Shown: piece by piece, positions 34,392 to 43,734 of the stretch
Numbering within the stretch: position 1 is the first letter of the stretch
How the letters are laid out: every line of letters begins with the position of its first letter
From: Treponema sp.
GTDB lineage: Bacteria; Spirochaetota; Spirochaetia; Treponematales; Treponemataceae
Assembly: GCA_017534445.1 (NCBI GenBank)
Contig: JAFXWC010000071.1
Coordinates: 1-64,000 of the forward strand
DNA: 64,000 nt
Direction: 5' to 3'
Made by a program: the position numbers and the translations under genes
Notes under the pieces: model-generated
The model's input: the letters and a program-made list of their open reading frames with translations, nothing else
Told to the model about the DNA's origin: nothing
Databases searched by the model: none

Positions 34392-34775
34392 ATGGAAATA
34401 TTTGTGATGGATAACAAGACCGTATTGACTGTTCAAGAGCAAAAAAAAGAAAAAAGGTATTTGTGGCTGGATTTCTTTAAGTTCCTATTTTTTCAGGTGT
34501 CCGGCTTGTCAAAAATAAAATACCTCTTTTTTCTCATTGCCATTGGCCTTATTGCCTTTCCGACTATTGGAATTCCGTCCTTACTGTATGAAAAATTCAA
34601 GGAAGATATTGTCTTGGAAAAACTGGGGATAAGCCTAGGGGCATTACTTGCAAGCGGATACATCGCAACAGAAATTCTCGTGTACTTTTTGGTCATCAAG
34701 CGACTGCCTCTTTTTGCGGATTTCAAAGCAAAGGAGAAAGAAAGCAATTTTGCGGATACGTGTACGGAATTATAA
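34392..34775 (+). CDS. Small membrane protein of unknown function
   Basis: 127 aa at most; an ATG at 34407 (MDNKTVLTVQEQKKEKRY) is an alternative start. Two hydrophobic segments (KYLFFLIAIGLIAFPTIGI and GALLASGYIATEILVYFLV) are separated by a charged loop; both ends are charged. No family recognised. No clear Shine-Dalgarno, so moderate confidence that it is a real gene. Confidence 0.45.
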   Translation: MEIFVMDNKTVLTVQEQKKEKRYLWLDFFKFLFFQVSGLSKIKYLFFLIAIGLIAFPTIGIPSLLYEKFKEDIVLEKLGISLGALLASGYIATEILVYFLVIKRLPLFADFKAKEKESNFADTCTEL

Positions 34776-34929
34776 AGGCAAAGGATACCATCGTCCCCAG
34801 TTCCTACAAGAAATAAGGTAGCTGCAAAAGGAAGTTCCCCAGCGCAAAAATTCCAGAAGGTGGCAAAAAAAATCCCCCATTTGACTTTTGATTTTCCTTT
34901 TATTCTGGAGCATATTTCTATATATTACT

Positions 34930-35034
34930 GCCCCTTCGGGGATTCCTCGTGTTACGGGCTTTCCGGGGCTTGCCCTCTCGGCCGGTACCCTTCGGGTACG
35001 CACTCCGTGCCCCCTCCAATCCCGGCTAGGTTGC
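34930..35034 (+). repeat. Dispersed repeat family A, copy A3
   Basis: CCCCTTCGGGG hairpin, then ACGGGCTTTCCGGGGC, the variable hairpins GGTACCCTTCGGGTACG and GCACTCCGTGC, and the end block CCCCTCCAATCCCGGCTAGG. It directly precedes the tandem array at 35041. Confidence 0.75.
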
Positions 35035-35040
35035 TTTTGA

Positions 35041-35300
35041 AATTCTGCATGCTGCTAAGCCGCCATCTTTGGCTCTATATTTCTTGGCAAGTAAGAGCAA
35101 AATCCCTCCGTGGATTTTTTCAGGGATTGCAGTACCCCTTCGCAATTCTGCATGCTGCTAACCCGCCATTCTTGGCTCTATAATTCTTGCAAGTAAGAGC
35201 AAAATCACTCCGTGGATTTTTTCAGGGATTGCAGTACCCCTTCGCAATTCTGCATGCTGCTAAGTCGCCATCCGTGGTTCTATATTTCTTGGCAAGTACG
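35041..35300 (+). repeat. Tandem array of about 102-bp units, roughly 2.5 copies
   Basis: Units start with AATTCTGCATGCTGCTAA at 35041, 35144 and 35246 (spacing 103 and 102 bp). Each carries GGCTCTATA, TTCTTGGCAAGTA, CTCCGTGGATTTTTTCAGGG and GCAGTACCCCTTCGC; the third unit is cut short. It is not CRISPR: the units are near-identical throughout with no spacers. No convincing gene lies in 34776-35414. Confidence 0.85.
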
Positions 35301-35414
35301 GGGGAAAAAAACATCCGTGGCTATACACTCATTGTCAAGCACGGGAAAAAATATTCGCATTCCTGTCAGATTCTGAATTTCTTCTGCATATATATAGTAT
35401 AGAGGAAATGTATC

Positions 35415-36290
35415 ATGCCAAATATTTCAAAAAAATCTTTTCACATACTGAATCCCCGCCTTGACCCTAACTTTAAGGCCATCTTTACCCAGAACACACA
35501 GGCTTCCAAGATTGCGCTAAAGTCCTTCCTTTCAGCTGCAATCGGACGTGATGTAAAGGAGGTTACAGTCGTTCAGAATGAGGATGCCAGCTTCTACAAA
35601 TTCCAGCGGGCTGTGGACTACGACATTAACTGTGAGTTTGCGGACGGGACCAAGGCACAGGTTGAGATGCAGGGCTTTGACCAGCAGTACGACTACGGTA
35701 AGCGTGCTGAATACTATGCGGCGCGCCTTGTCTCTTCCGTGATGGAGGTGGGTGACGACTGGAACTCCGTGGCGCAGGCCTACCAGATTTCCGTGCTGGA
35801 CTTTGTCTTTGACAGGGGCAACACAAACCCCATCCACCACTACCAGATGGCAGACCTGGGCGACGGTGCAAGGCTTTCCGGCAGGCTGAACGTAATCTTT
35901 ATGGAGCTGCCCAAGCTTCCAAAAGTGGTAAGTTCAGATGATGTAAAAAACTTGCCAAGCTTGCTCAAATGGTGTAAATTCTTAAAGGAAGCGGACAATC
36001 CTGGGAGCCAGGATTTGATAAGGGCAATAGTGGAGTCGGAGGACGGCATAATGAAGGCAAGCGACACTCTTAAAAACATAAGCGACGACGGCTGGCGCTG
36101 GGTAATACAGGGGCAAATCGAAGGAAAAAAGCGCGACTACACCAGCGGCCTTCTTGCGGCGGAAAGAAGGGGAAAACATCAAAATGCAATCGAGACTGCA
36201 AAAAAACTCTTAGACGACGGGATGCCTCCTGAAAAAGTTGCAAACTATTGTTCCCTGCCTTTGGAAGAGGTATTGTCTGTTGAAAGGTAA
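35415..36290 (+). CDS. Rpn-family PD-(D/E)XK nuclease (recombination-promoting nuclease / putative transposase)
   Basis: 291 aa. The N-terminal nuclease shows RLDPNFKAIFTQN and the core RAVDYDINCEFADGTKAQVEMQ, cited here in part: Asp68, then Glu84-x-Gln86 as the PD-(D/E)xK-type triad. FDQQYDYGKRAEYYAARLVS and the AYQISVLDFVFDRGN stretch are typical. The C-terminal ~100 residues (LKWCKFLKEADNPGSQDL onward) are helical and end in a variable region. E. coli Rpn proteins cut DNA, promote recombination and defend against phage. The gene lies between the 102-bp array and a duplicate of its own 3' part. ATG with GAGGAAATG-like spacing. Confidence 0.85.
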   Translation: MPNISKKSFHILNPRLDPNFKAIFTQNTQASKIALKSFLSAAIGRDVKEVTVVQNEDASFYKFQRAVDYDINCEFADGTKAQVEMQGFDQQYDYGKRAEYYAARLVSSVMEVGDDWNSVAQAYQISVLDFVFDRGNTNPIHHYQMADLGDGARLSGRLNVIFMELPKLPKVVSSDDVKNLPSLLKWCKFLKEADNPGSQDLIRAIVESEDGIMKASDTLKNISDDGWRWVIQGQIEGKKRDYTSGLLAAERRGKHQNAIETAKKLLDDGMPPEKVANYCSLPLEEVLSVER

Positions 36291-36297
36291 AAAAGAC

Positions 36298-36711
36298 GTG
36301 GCTGGCAATGAAGGGGCTTTTGGTAAACAACTTACCAGACTTATCAAATGGTGTAAATTCTTAAAGGAAGCGGACAATCCTGGGAGTCAGGATTTGATAA
36401 GGGCAATAGTGGAGTCGGAGGACGGCATAATGAAGGCAAGCGATACTCTTAAAAACATAAGCGACGACGGCTGGCGCTGGGTAATACAGGGGCAAATCGA
36501 AGGAAAAAAGCGCGACTACACCAGCGGCCTTCTGGCGGCGGAAAGGCGAGGTCGTGCGCAGGGGCTTGAGCAAGGCATGCATCAAAATGCGGTTGAGACT
36601 GCAAAAAAGTTACTGGCAGAAGGTATTGCTCCCGAAATGATTGCAAAGTGCTGTTCCCTCTCTATAGAAGAAGTAAAGGTGCTGCAAAAAACACCCCTTG
36701 CCACCCCCTAA
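36298..36711 (+). pseudogene. Free-standing C-terminal fragment of a second Rpn gene
   Basis: The stretch 36345-36545 matches 35966-36166 of the intact Rpn gene with three visible mismatches in 201 bp. Similarity continues a little upstream but with a 1-nt deletion relative to the original frame, so an N-terminal nuclease domain is missing. The frame remains open to 36711 (possible starts GTG 36298, or an in-frame ATG near 36430). Its C-terminus keeps RGRAQGLEQGMHQNAVETA, a segment shortened in the intact copy. It may be a dead remnant, or it could encode a small C-terminal protein comparable to the RpnS antitoxin isoform. Confidence 0.75.
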
Positions 36712-37178
36712 TGCCTGCCCCCAACTCGCATCTCCACATAGCGCACCCGGCCAGCTTTAACGGCATCTTTTATCTGCTTTTCACGCCCGCTTAAGGTAGA
36801 AGAGCCTGTTTTTACCTCCACAAAAAGAACCTCGCGTATTTCCTTACCTTCTGCGGCACCGGGGAAAGCCACAAAATCTATGGGCTTTCCAACAAAACGC
36901 GCATCTGCGGGATTGCAAGGAAAACCTGGCAAATAAGGAGCAAGCTGTTCAGCCGCCTGTCCCCCAAGAACCGACCGGCTCCGCTTTACAGCATCCTCAC
37001 GGGCCCTTTTTACAACAAATGAATCAGCCGCTTTCTGTATAAAGCGCCCAATCAGTATGCCAAGAATCAAAAAGAAAGCAAGAAGAGCCGCAGCTGTAAC
37101 AAAAAGCGGAATATTTGTTTTTATGAATGTCAGGATTTGATCCAGCTCAAGATCCTGAACCGAAGAATTTGTGCCCAT
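36708..37178 (-). CDS. Holliday-junction-resolvase-related protein, membrane anchored
   Basis: 156 aa. One N-terminal membrane helix (NIPLFVTAAALLAFFLILGI) is followed by a basic linker and an Endonuc_Holl-type domain (PF10107-like): ARFVGKPIDFVAFPG, EIREVLFVEVKTGSSTLSGR and EKQIKDAVKAGRVRYVEM. The Asp and Glu-Val-Lys residues match a PD-(D/E)xK core. Members of this family are annotated as resolvase-like, but their role is not established and a membrane anchor is at odds with recombination. The 3' end overlaps the Rpn fragment by 4 nt in convergent orientation. Confidence 0.78.
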   Translation of the reverse strand: MGTNSSVQDLELDQILTFIKTNIPLFVTAAALLAFFLILGILIGRFIQKAADSFVVKRAREDAVKRSRSVLGGQAAEQLAPYLPGFPCNPADARFVGKPIDFVAFPGAAEGKEIREVLFVEVKTGSSTLSGREKQIKDAVKAGRVRYVEMRVGGRH

Positions 37179-37305
37179 AAATGCAGTTTAGCACTTTAAG
37201 GGCACTTAATCAAACGGAACACGGCCAGAAACAAAGCGGAGATGTTTAACAAACCTGTTCTAACGCAAACCGCAAATTCTGCCGATTTATAAGAAGAGGT
37301 GTTTT

Positions 37306-38715
37306 ATGCTTAGAAAAGCCTATCCGATTATCTTAGCCTTTATTTCCCCTGCCCTGTTCGCGCAAACCACATCCCGACCCGCGGCAAAAAGCCAGACACC
37401 AATACAGCCCCAGGTAAAAGAGGAAACATCACTTGGCCTTACCCAGCTGGACACTTCTGCCATAGACACAACAGGCCCAAGCGTCCAATTCAAATTCAAG
37501 TACCAGAAGGGCGACAGATACGCAATTCTTTCCACAGTAAACGAAGACGTATTTGTAAACATGCGCTACGACCACCACGGCGAAATAATAAACCGCGTAA
37601 GTGCAGAAGTTACCGCCACGGATGATGCAGCAGGTTCCGGCACAAGCGAATGCACCTTTATGACAACAGAAAACGCATTTGGCCTTGGCGGCAGAAAGAC
37701 TTTCAGCTGGGGCGAAGAATACAAAAGCATCTTTGACCGCTCATCGCTAGGCAAATACACAATCGGCGACGAATACTTCATGCCAACCGTCCGCGATGTT
37801 CCCATTTTCCCCGACCACGCAATAAAACCAGGCGACACATGGGTTCAGGAAGGACACGAAGCCCACGACCTTAGAAAGAACTTTGGGCTGGAAAAACCCT
37901 ACAAGGTACCCTTTACGGCAACCTATAAATACCTGGGCACCGTTGGCCGCGAAAAACGCGAGGTAAAGCAGATGAGCTATGCCGCAGCTTCAATTAGCAA
38001 GCAGAGAAACAACCAGGTAATCAAAAAAGAGGGAAACGTCCTCCACGTCTTCCACGTAAAATATTCGCTCTACACCCAGGCCCCGCAAAGACCATCCGCA
38101 AACTACTACGGCGACTACCCCCAGACAACCATGGGCTTTAGCGACGAAATAATCTACTGGGATGCAGAAAAAGGCGCAATTGACCATTATGTAGAAAACT
38201 TTAGGATTCTTATAGAAACCGCCTACGGCAACATCTACGAATTCCGCGGAACTGCCCACGCAGAAGTAACCGACTTTATCCGCACCGGAACCGACGACGA
38301 GCTTAGGGCCGTTGAAGAGCAGATAAAGGACCTTGGCATAGAAAACGTTACCGTCAAAAAAAGCGACAAGGGCCTTACCCTCAGCATGGAAAACATCCAG
38401 TTCAAGGCGGAAAGCTCCCAACTCATGCCCAGCGAAACGGAAAAGCTAAAAAAGCTTGCCCAAATTCTTGAAGCCTACCCGGACAACGACATCCTTGTAA
38501 GCGGACACACCGCAACCGGCAAAGGCCGCGACCCCCAGGAACTTAGCGAAGCCAGGGCAAAAGCCGTTGCAGACTACCTTATCCAGCTTGGCGTAAAAGA
38601 CAACTACCACATCTTTACCCAGGGCTTTGGAGACAAAAATCCAATCGCCCCAAACAACACGGAAGAAGGAAAGTCAAAGAACCGCCGCGTAGAAATTACG
38701 ATTATGGATAAATAG
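37306..38715 (+). CDS. OmpA-family peptidoglycan-associated outer-membrane protein
   Basis: 469 aa. Signal peptide MLRKAYPIILAFISPALFAQ. The N-terminal ~330 residues look like a periplasmic beta-rich domain that starts FKFKYQKGDRYAILSTVNED. The C-terminal OmpA domain (about 360-469) has IQFKAESSQLMPSE, ILVSGHTATGKGRDPQELSE, RAKAVADYLIQLG and NRRVEITIMDK, the usual peptidoglycan-binding signature. It probably tethers the outer membrane to the cell wall. ATG behind AAGAAGAGGTG. Single transcription unit. Confidence 0.88.
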   Translation: MLRKAYPIILAFISPALFAQTTSRPAAKSQTPIQPQVKEETSLGLTQLDTSAIDTTGPSVQFKFKYQKGDRYAILSTVNEDVFVNMRYDHHGEIINRVSAEVTATDDAAGSGTSECTFMTTENAFGLGGRKTFSWGEEYKSIFDRSSLGKYTIGDEYFMPTVRDVPIFPDHAIKPGDTWVQEGHEAHDLRKNFGLEKPYKVPFTATYKYLGTVGREKREVKQMSYAAASISKQRNNQVIKKEGNVLHVFHVKYSLYTQAPQRPSANYYGDYPQTTMGFSDEIIYWDAEKGAIDHYVENFRILIETAYGNIYEFRGTAHAEVTDFIRTGTDDELRAVEEQIKDLGIENVTVKKSDKGLTLSMENIQFKAESSQLMPSETEKLKKLAQILEAYPDNDILVSGHTATGKGRDPQELSEARAKAVADYLIQLGVKDNYHIFTQGFGDKNPIAPNNTEEGKSKNRRVEITIMDK

Positions 38716-38730
38716 ATTCACTTGCTACAG

Positions 38731-38820
38731 GAGGGGAAAGTCTCCCCCTTCGGCCGCACTGCGTTGCGTCCTACCCCCTCTACGGGGCACTTCCTTTGCA
38801 AATGCCCTGTAACGCCCCAA
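38731..38820 (+). repeat. Dispersed repeat family B, copy B7
   Basis: GAGGGGAAAGTCTCCCCCTTC, given in parts as GAGGGGAAAG and TCTCCCCC, then GCACTGCGTTGCGTCCTACCCCCTCT and GCAAATGCCCTGTAACGCCCC. Same orientation as B1 and the hsdS copy, with a different 3' arm. Confidence 0.65.
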
Positions 38821-38867
38821 AATAAATTCGTATTTAATGAGTCCAGAATATACGCCACATTTTTTTA

Positions 38868-38902
38868 CTAAAAAAAAGCGCAGCCTGATTTACAGACTGC
38901 GC
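38868..38902 (-). terminator. Terminator of the FadL-like porin gene
   Basis: GCGCAG (38878-38883) pairs with CTGCGC (38897-38902); on the minus strand a run of eight T follows the stem. Confidence 0.8.
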
Positions 38903-38935
38903 AACTCTCTGACGTCAGATTATTAGAAAGTCAAA

Positions 38936-40270
38936 TTAGAAAGGCAGGCGGTATGTTACGCCAATGCTGGCCATAAAGAGGTCCTTTGAAAGCTTGAATG
39001 GATCATAGTCTTCATCAAAGTAGTTAACCCACATACCAGCAGCTGTCAAAGTAAGGTTTTCAATTGGGGTTACTTCTACACCACCACCAATTGCAAAGCT
39101 GTCCAAAACAGGTGAGAAATAGCTGTTTGACTCGTCGTTTGTTCCCTGCTTTGAGTAGGAGAAACCAACGCTTGCTCCAATCATGTCATTGATTTTGTAG
39201 TCTGCACCAAGGGCAAATTCAATGGAGTTGTCGTAGTCTGTTTCACCAAGGACAGAATCCATTGTAGCCTGCTTGTTAAAGTAGTAGTTGCAGCTGAATG
39301 AAAGAAGAAGAGGGTCAATAACGTTGTATGCAGCACCAAGACCAAGGCAAGCAGGAAGGTCTGTATTGAATTTTTTTCCATCCTCAATTCCCAAACCGGC
39401 AGCCAACTTTCCGTCTACGTTGTCAACCTTGTACTTTATCTTGTTGATTGTTGAATACTGAAGAGAAAGGTCAAGCTTGTCGATTGGGCGGGCATGAGCA
39501 CCAAATACAGCGCCAAAACCAGTTGCCTTTGCATCGTAGCCTATTGTGTCTCCATCGTTTACAGTCTTAAACATAGCATTTCCAGAAGTAAGCTCCATGG
39601 ACTGAGTTCCGTAAACCATGCGGACTGCAGCACCAACAGAAACCATGCCGTCCAAGAACTTGTAAGAACCACCCAACTGACCACCGTAAGTAATGGAGTT
39701 TATCTTAAGGCTGTGGTCTGGAGCAGCACCTGCAGCGGCCTGAGCCATGTAACTGTACGTTTGTGCGGCAGCAGTTTGTCCTACAGCTCCCAATTGCGTA
39801 GCAGCTTTCTGTGCATCACCTGCAGCGGAAATAAGTTTTGCACCAATTGCAGCAGAACCGTCATCAAAATTAAGGGTACCACCACCAGCGTAGATACCAA
39901 AGTTTGCAAATACGGCAAAGTCGCCCTTGTGATAAACTGCATCAAAGTCAGGATAAAGCCATACAGTTGTTGTGTCAGAGGATGAAGTCACTATATTCTT
40001 AGATTCAAGAAAAGCTTTAACCACGTCATCTTCAACTTCATGCTTATATTCCTTGAATACAAACTGGTTGCCTGCTTCTATCCAAAGACCGTCGTTCATA
40101 AAAGCTGTACCTGCAATGTTGTAGAATGCAGCTTCCGGGCGCTGGAATTCTGCGTTGCGGCTTGGGTTGCGCAAATATCCCGTGCTCATGTTTGTTTTGT
40201 TTTCAACACCACCGGCAAATACAAAGGCCACGCTCATGGCTGCGGCTGCAAAAACCAAACTTCTTTTCAT
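38936..40270 (-). CDS. FadL / OmpP1-like outer-membrane transport protein
   Basis: 444 aa from the ATG at 40270 (TAAGGAG upstream). Signal peptide MKRSLVFAAAAMSVAFVFAG. The mature N-terminus STGYLRNPSRNAEFQRPEAA...FYNIAGTAFM is close to the FadL/TodX plug start (NPAG motif as NIAG). Alternating hydrophobic strands and a C-terminal aromatic (YRLPF) fit an outer-membrane beta-barrel. FadL proteins take up long-chain fatty acids or other hydrophobics. Ala/Gln-rich residues about 165-195 form a low-complexity insert. Transcribed alone with its own terminator. Confidence 0.8.
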   Translation of the reverse strand: MKRSLVFAAAAMSVAFVFAGGVENKTNMSTGYLRNPSRNAEFQRPEAAFYNIAGTAFMNDGLWIEAGNQFVFKEYKHEVEDDVVKAFLESKNIVTSSSDTTTVWLYPDFDAVYHKGDFAVFANFGIYAGGGTLNFDDGSAAIGAKLISAAGDAQKAATQLGAVGQTAAAQTYSYMAQAAAGAAPDHSLKINSITYGGQLGGSYKFLDGMVSVGAAVRMVYGTQSMELTSGNAMFKTVNDGDTIGYDAKATGFGAVFGAHARPIDKLDLSLQYSTINKIKYKVDNVDGKLAAGLGIEDGKKFNTDLPACLGLGAAYNVIDPLLLSFSCNYYFNKQATMDSVLGETDYDNSIEFALGADYKINDMIGASVGFSYSKQGTNDESNSYFSPVLDSFAIGGGVEVTPIENLTLTAAGMWVNYFDEDYDPFKLSKDLFMASIGVTYRLPF

Positions 40271-40359
40271 GTCAATATTCTCCTTACAGCTCTCTCTCCT
40301 GTAAATATAATGCACAAAAAGGTGCATGTCTATTTTTTCGGCAGAATTATTGAAATTTC

Positions 40360-43300
40360 TTAAATTAATGAATTTTTTAGCGTGGTAAAGACCTTTATGC
40401 CCTTAATCCTGCCGTCACGCGCAAAAAGACTCTGGCTTTCACGGGGGGTAAGGGAGTTTCCGCTATGCTCCTCGCTTTTTCCATCCATCTCAAGCACGAT
40501 TTTGTCTTGGTCACCAAGCTGGTAGCTTACGCTTGTTCCGCAAACAGTAAAATCAAGACTTAAATCATCCTTAAATTCACTTTTGCACAAGAAAAGCGGC
40601 TTAAAGGCAAGGCAAGAATGTTCAACCCGAACGCCAAGCTCTCCTGCACGGGTAATAACTTCTTCCTTAACCTGCCCTGTCATGCCCGGCTGTTTTGCCC
40701 CCTGCATAGAAGGGGTGTGCGAATACGGATCTTGGGGGAAGGCACCGTAAAGCTGGGGTCTCTTGTTAAAGCCAAGGCCCGAACGCACGTCATAGTAAAT
40801 AGAAGCAAGTTCCTTTGCATTCTGCTCGTCACCGGACAAAGCTGCGGCAACCACGTTTTCCTGCACGGCAAGAAGCAGTTTGGAAACCATGTGCCAGTAG
40901 ATGCTTCCAAGGCCCTCGTAAGCATAGAAGGTTCCAGAGCGGCCGGTAAAGCTTGAATGGTTGAAAATCTTTTCGTAAAGGGCAAGCAGCTCCTTTTCTT
41001 CTTCCGCGCTAGGCTTCATTGCATCAGAAAGAGAATGGATATAGTCCTGCATTATGCGGGCGTTAAGGAAGGCCGGGTTAAAGTGGTAGACTCCGTTTGC
41101 ATCCTGGCAAACAACCCTTCCCTCTGAGCGGACGACAAAGTCCTTAAGATTCTGCAGCATAGAAGAAGCTATATTGTTCTTTTCCTCAAACTTTGGCAGT
41201 TCCTTGTTGGGGTAAAGCATGTAGGAATTCTGCCTTTTCTCATAAATGCGGCTGGAACGCAGGGCCTTAAGCACGTCCACGCATTCCTTTCCGCCAAGAA
41301 GCTGGGAAGACAAAACCGCAACCTGTCCTTCAAGCATTTCCTGCAAATACTTTATGCTGAATGATTTTTCCCCTGGCACAAGAACGTTGTAGGAATGGTA
41401 AAGACCGTCGCTTCTCTTGTTGGCCCTTACGGTATAGACAACGGCTGCTTTTATAAGGCCAAGTCCGCTTAAAATTTCCTCTTTGCCAAGGAATGTCTCC
41501 GCCCCAAAGCCATTATTATAGAGGGAATTGCGCTCTTCTTCAAAAATTTCTCCCGACTTGCAGACAAAATCGTAAAGTTCAGCACCGGAAAGCTTATCCT
41601 TACGATCCTTGTGCTCAGCAAAATGCTCAGAAAGCTTTCTAAAGGCAAGGGCAGTCTCTTCGCTTACGGCAAAAGTCTTGTCCTGGGACTGGGCAAAAAG
41701 GGTCTGCAGGAAGGTAAGGTAGCGGTTAAGGTAGCAGCTGGTAACAACGGAAAGCCCCCATCCGGCAAGCGCATTGTTGGCGTCGTTCCATTCAGGCCTT
41801 TGGGTGTTAAGCCATATTCCGCCGCCCGGCACAAGGTTAGCCGCCTTGCTTATGACAATCTGCAGCAGTTTCTGGGTAAGCGTAACAAGGGCAATGCTTC
41901 CGTCCTTAGCGGCAACAAGCTTTGCGTCCCCACCCTTCTCTTTGGCAGCCTTAATCAAAGCGTTGCTTGTCTCGCGGTCAAAGAAAATCGTGTCGCGGGG
42001 GTTCTTGAGTATGCTCTTAAAGTCTTTGATTCTGTAGGGAACAGCCGCCGAGCTAAAGAGCCTTGTCGTAAGAGCAGAAAGCAAAAAGTCACGGTCAAGC
42101 TCATTCTGCCTTTCCAAAAGCTTCTGCAGGTAGATAACCTGGTGGTCTCCCCAGTAGCCAATAAAGGCCCAAGGATTGTTTGGTTCAGGAACTTCCCAGT
42201 CAAGGCCACCGCGGAAGATTCTGTAAGGATTGAATCCGTCAAAGGTCATGTTGTTAAGGAAGGCACAAATCATGGAAGGCGTGTACTCTGGATAGGAATA
42301 AGAAAGGGCCTCCCAGTTCTGGAAGATGTCGCGCCAGTTGCCCTCGTAGTTAAGGATTTTGTTGCCAAATTCGTCGCGGAGCTTTATGTTGAATTTGTTC
42401 CAAGGTCTGCTCGGGTCCCCATGCCGTCTGGAGAAGGTAAGCGGCATATATTCAAGGGCAAGCTTAAGCAAAAGGGGATGTCCAGAATTCTTGGCAGAAT
42501 CAACAAGCTCAGACCGGGCCACAAGAGCCTTTCCCTTAAAGCAGGAAAGCATTTTTTCCGCCAAGGGTACAAGTTCCTTGTTTCTTTCCCCTACAAAGCG
42601 CATAAAGTCGGCAGGGCTTATCCTTCCACCGTCTGCAAAGATTCCGCCCCTCATTATATTGAACATTACGTTTGCCGCATGGTGCACACAAGTCATCTTG
42701 TCGGCTGTGTCCTGCATACCGTCAGCCTGGGCAATAAAAGAGTCCATCTCCTTCTTGCAGTCAGCAACGTCTTTTTCAAGCGCCTCTTTAGCCTTGGCCC
42801 TGTCCATAAGAAGCTTCTTCAAATTGGCCACGCGGGAAGAATCAAGGAAAGTGTCAAAGACCTGGCTCCAAGCATCCTTTTCGCCCGCAGCAAGGGTCAG
42901 CTTTTTGCATATAAAGCATGAGGCACGCTTTCCCTTAACAACGTCCTCGCCCAAAAGTGAATCTGCCTGCGGAAGTCCCTCTCGCGCAAGAATGGCAAAC
43001 TTAATTGGCGTGTCAGGCGAAATCATTGTAGTTCCGTCCGTAAACCAGCAGGTGTTGGCAAGAAGACACTCACTGGGTTCAGCCTTGTCCGACACCACGG
43101 AAGAAAGAGAAAAAAGTGCAAGGGAACTTTCCCTGTCCATGTCCGACTGCTTGTAGGCATCCAAAAGAACGCTGGAATTGTTCTGCAACTCACTTGCGGC
43201 AGCAGCAGGCATTATGTTCTGGCAGCCGTCAAGAATGGAAAACTCAACCGGGCAAGAACCATTGTTTTCCACCTGGACCTTGCGCACAATGCCAAATTTG

Positions 43301-43734
43301 TCGGAACTTGTCCAACCGTAGCGGAAGGTAAGGCCAAGAGCGGAATTCTTTTCCTCAAAAATAACTTCCGTACCGTTGGTGTTCTTGTAAATTGCCCTCG
43401 ATACAGAAGGATTTGCCGCAGCGCGAACAGCCGGAGTCGAAGAAAGGGATGCAAAGGGTTCCCAAAGGACAACCTTGTCACCAGACTTAACCGCAAGAGC
43501 CGTATAGGGACCGGTCACAGTCTTTGCATCGGAAACCTTGTCCGCCGTGTAGTATGGAAAAACAGCATGGTTCGCGTCCATTCTGCCGGCAGTAACACCG
43601 CCCTGAGACCAGCAAAAGTTCCACACGTCCGAGGAACTCGTTATGGTCATAAAAAAATCTTCCATCAAGTCATAGTCTTGAATTTTATAAAACTGCTCGC
43701 CGTTTAGCATTACAAAATTTTCATCAGCCGCCAT
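40360..43734 (-). CDS. Large six-hairpin glycosidase-like protein
   Basis: 1124 aa; ATG at 43734 behind GGAGG. No signal peptide. The first ~300 residues look like a beta-sandwich (FRYGWTSSDKFGIVRKVQVE). The middle has the feel of an (alpha/alpha)6 barrel as in GH94/GH36-related enzymes: NYEGNWRDIFQNWEALSYSY, FNPYRIFRGGLDWEVPEPNN and FIGYWGDHQVIYL. The C-terminal ~350 residues are of unclear fold. I recognise the pattern from uncharacterised bacterial proteins but not a defined activity; cytosolic sugar phosphorylase or hydrolase is a guess. It is divergent from the solute-binding-protein operon, which supports a role in sugar use. Confidence 0.65.
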   Translation of the reverse strand: MAADENFVMLNGEQFYKIQDYDLMEDFFMTITSSSDVWNFCWSQGGVTAGRMDANHAVFPYYTADKVSDAKTVTGPYTALAVKSGDKVVLWEPFASLSSTPAVRAAANPSVSRAIYKNTNGTEVIFEEKNSALGLTFRYGWTSSDKFGIVRKVQVENNGSCPVEFSILDGCQNIMPAAAASELQNNSSVLLDAYKQSDMDRESSLALFSLSSVVSDKAEPSECLLANTCWFTDGTTMISPDTPIKFAILAREGLPQADSLLGEDVVKGKRASCFICKKLTLAAGEKDAWSQVFDTFLDSSRVANLKKLLMDRAKAKEALEKDVADCKKEMDSFIAQADGMQDTADKMTCVHHAANVMFNIMRGGIFADGGRISPADFMRFVGERNKELVPLAEKMLSCFKGKALVARSELVDSAKNSGHPLLLKLALEYMPLTFSRRHGDPSRPWNKFNIKLRDEFGNKILNYEGNWRDIFQNWEALSYSYPEYTPSMICAFLNNMTFDGFNPYRIFRGGLDWEVPEPNNPWAFIGYWGDHQVIYLQKLLERQNELDRDFLLSALTTRLFSSAAVPYRIKDFKSILKNPRDTIFFDRETSNALIKAAKEKGGDAKLVAAKDGSIALVTLTQKLLQIVISKAANLVPGGGIWLNTQRPEWNDANNALAGWGLSVVTSCYLNRYLTFLQTLFAQSQDKTFAVSEETALAFRKLSEHFAEHKDRKDKLSGAELYDFVCKSGEIFEEERNSLYNNGFGAETFLGKEEILSGLGLIKAAVVYTVRANKRSDGLYHSYNVLVPGEKSFSIKYLQEMLEGQVAVLSSQLLGGKECVDVLKALRSSRIYEKRQNSYMLYPNKELPKFEEKNNIASSMLQNLKDFVVRSEGRVVCQDANGVYHFNPAFLNARIMQDYIHSLSDAMKPSAEEEKELLALYEKIFNHSSFTGRSGTFYAYEGLGSIYWHMVSKLLLAVQENVVAAALSGDEQNAKELASIYYDVRSGLGFNKRPQLYGAFPQDPYSHTPSMQGAKQPGMTGQVKEEVITRAGELGVRVEHSCLAFKPLFLCKSEFKDDLSLDFTVCGTSVSYQLGDQDKIVLEMDGKSEEHSGNSLTPRESQSLFARDGRIKGIKVFTTLKNSLI

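Noticed and set aside
35041..35300. Possible CRISPR array
   Set aside because: Units are about 102 bp and near-identical throughout with no spacers, and there are no cas genes in the window.
34860..35402. Two short plus-strand open frames with repeated peptide sequence
   Set aside because: They are translations of family A and the 102-bp tandem array, not genes.
35415..36290. Calling the Rpn gene an insertion sequence
   Set aside because: No terminal inverted repeats or target duplications are seen; the transposase label for this family is historical.
41611..42921. Long open frame (436 codons) on the plus strand opposite the glycosidase-like gene
   Set aside because: Codon pattern and composition are those of an antisense shadow of the 1124-aa gene; no start signal and no domain.
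42359..43156. Second open frame (265 codons) antisense to the same gene
   Set aside because: Overlaps the first shadow in another frame and has Ser/Leu-rich random composition.
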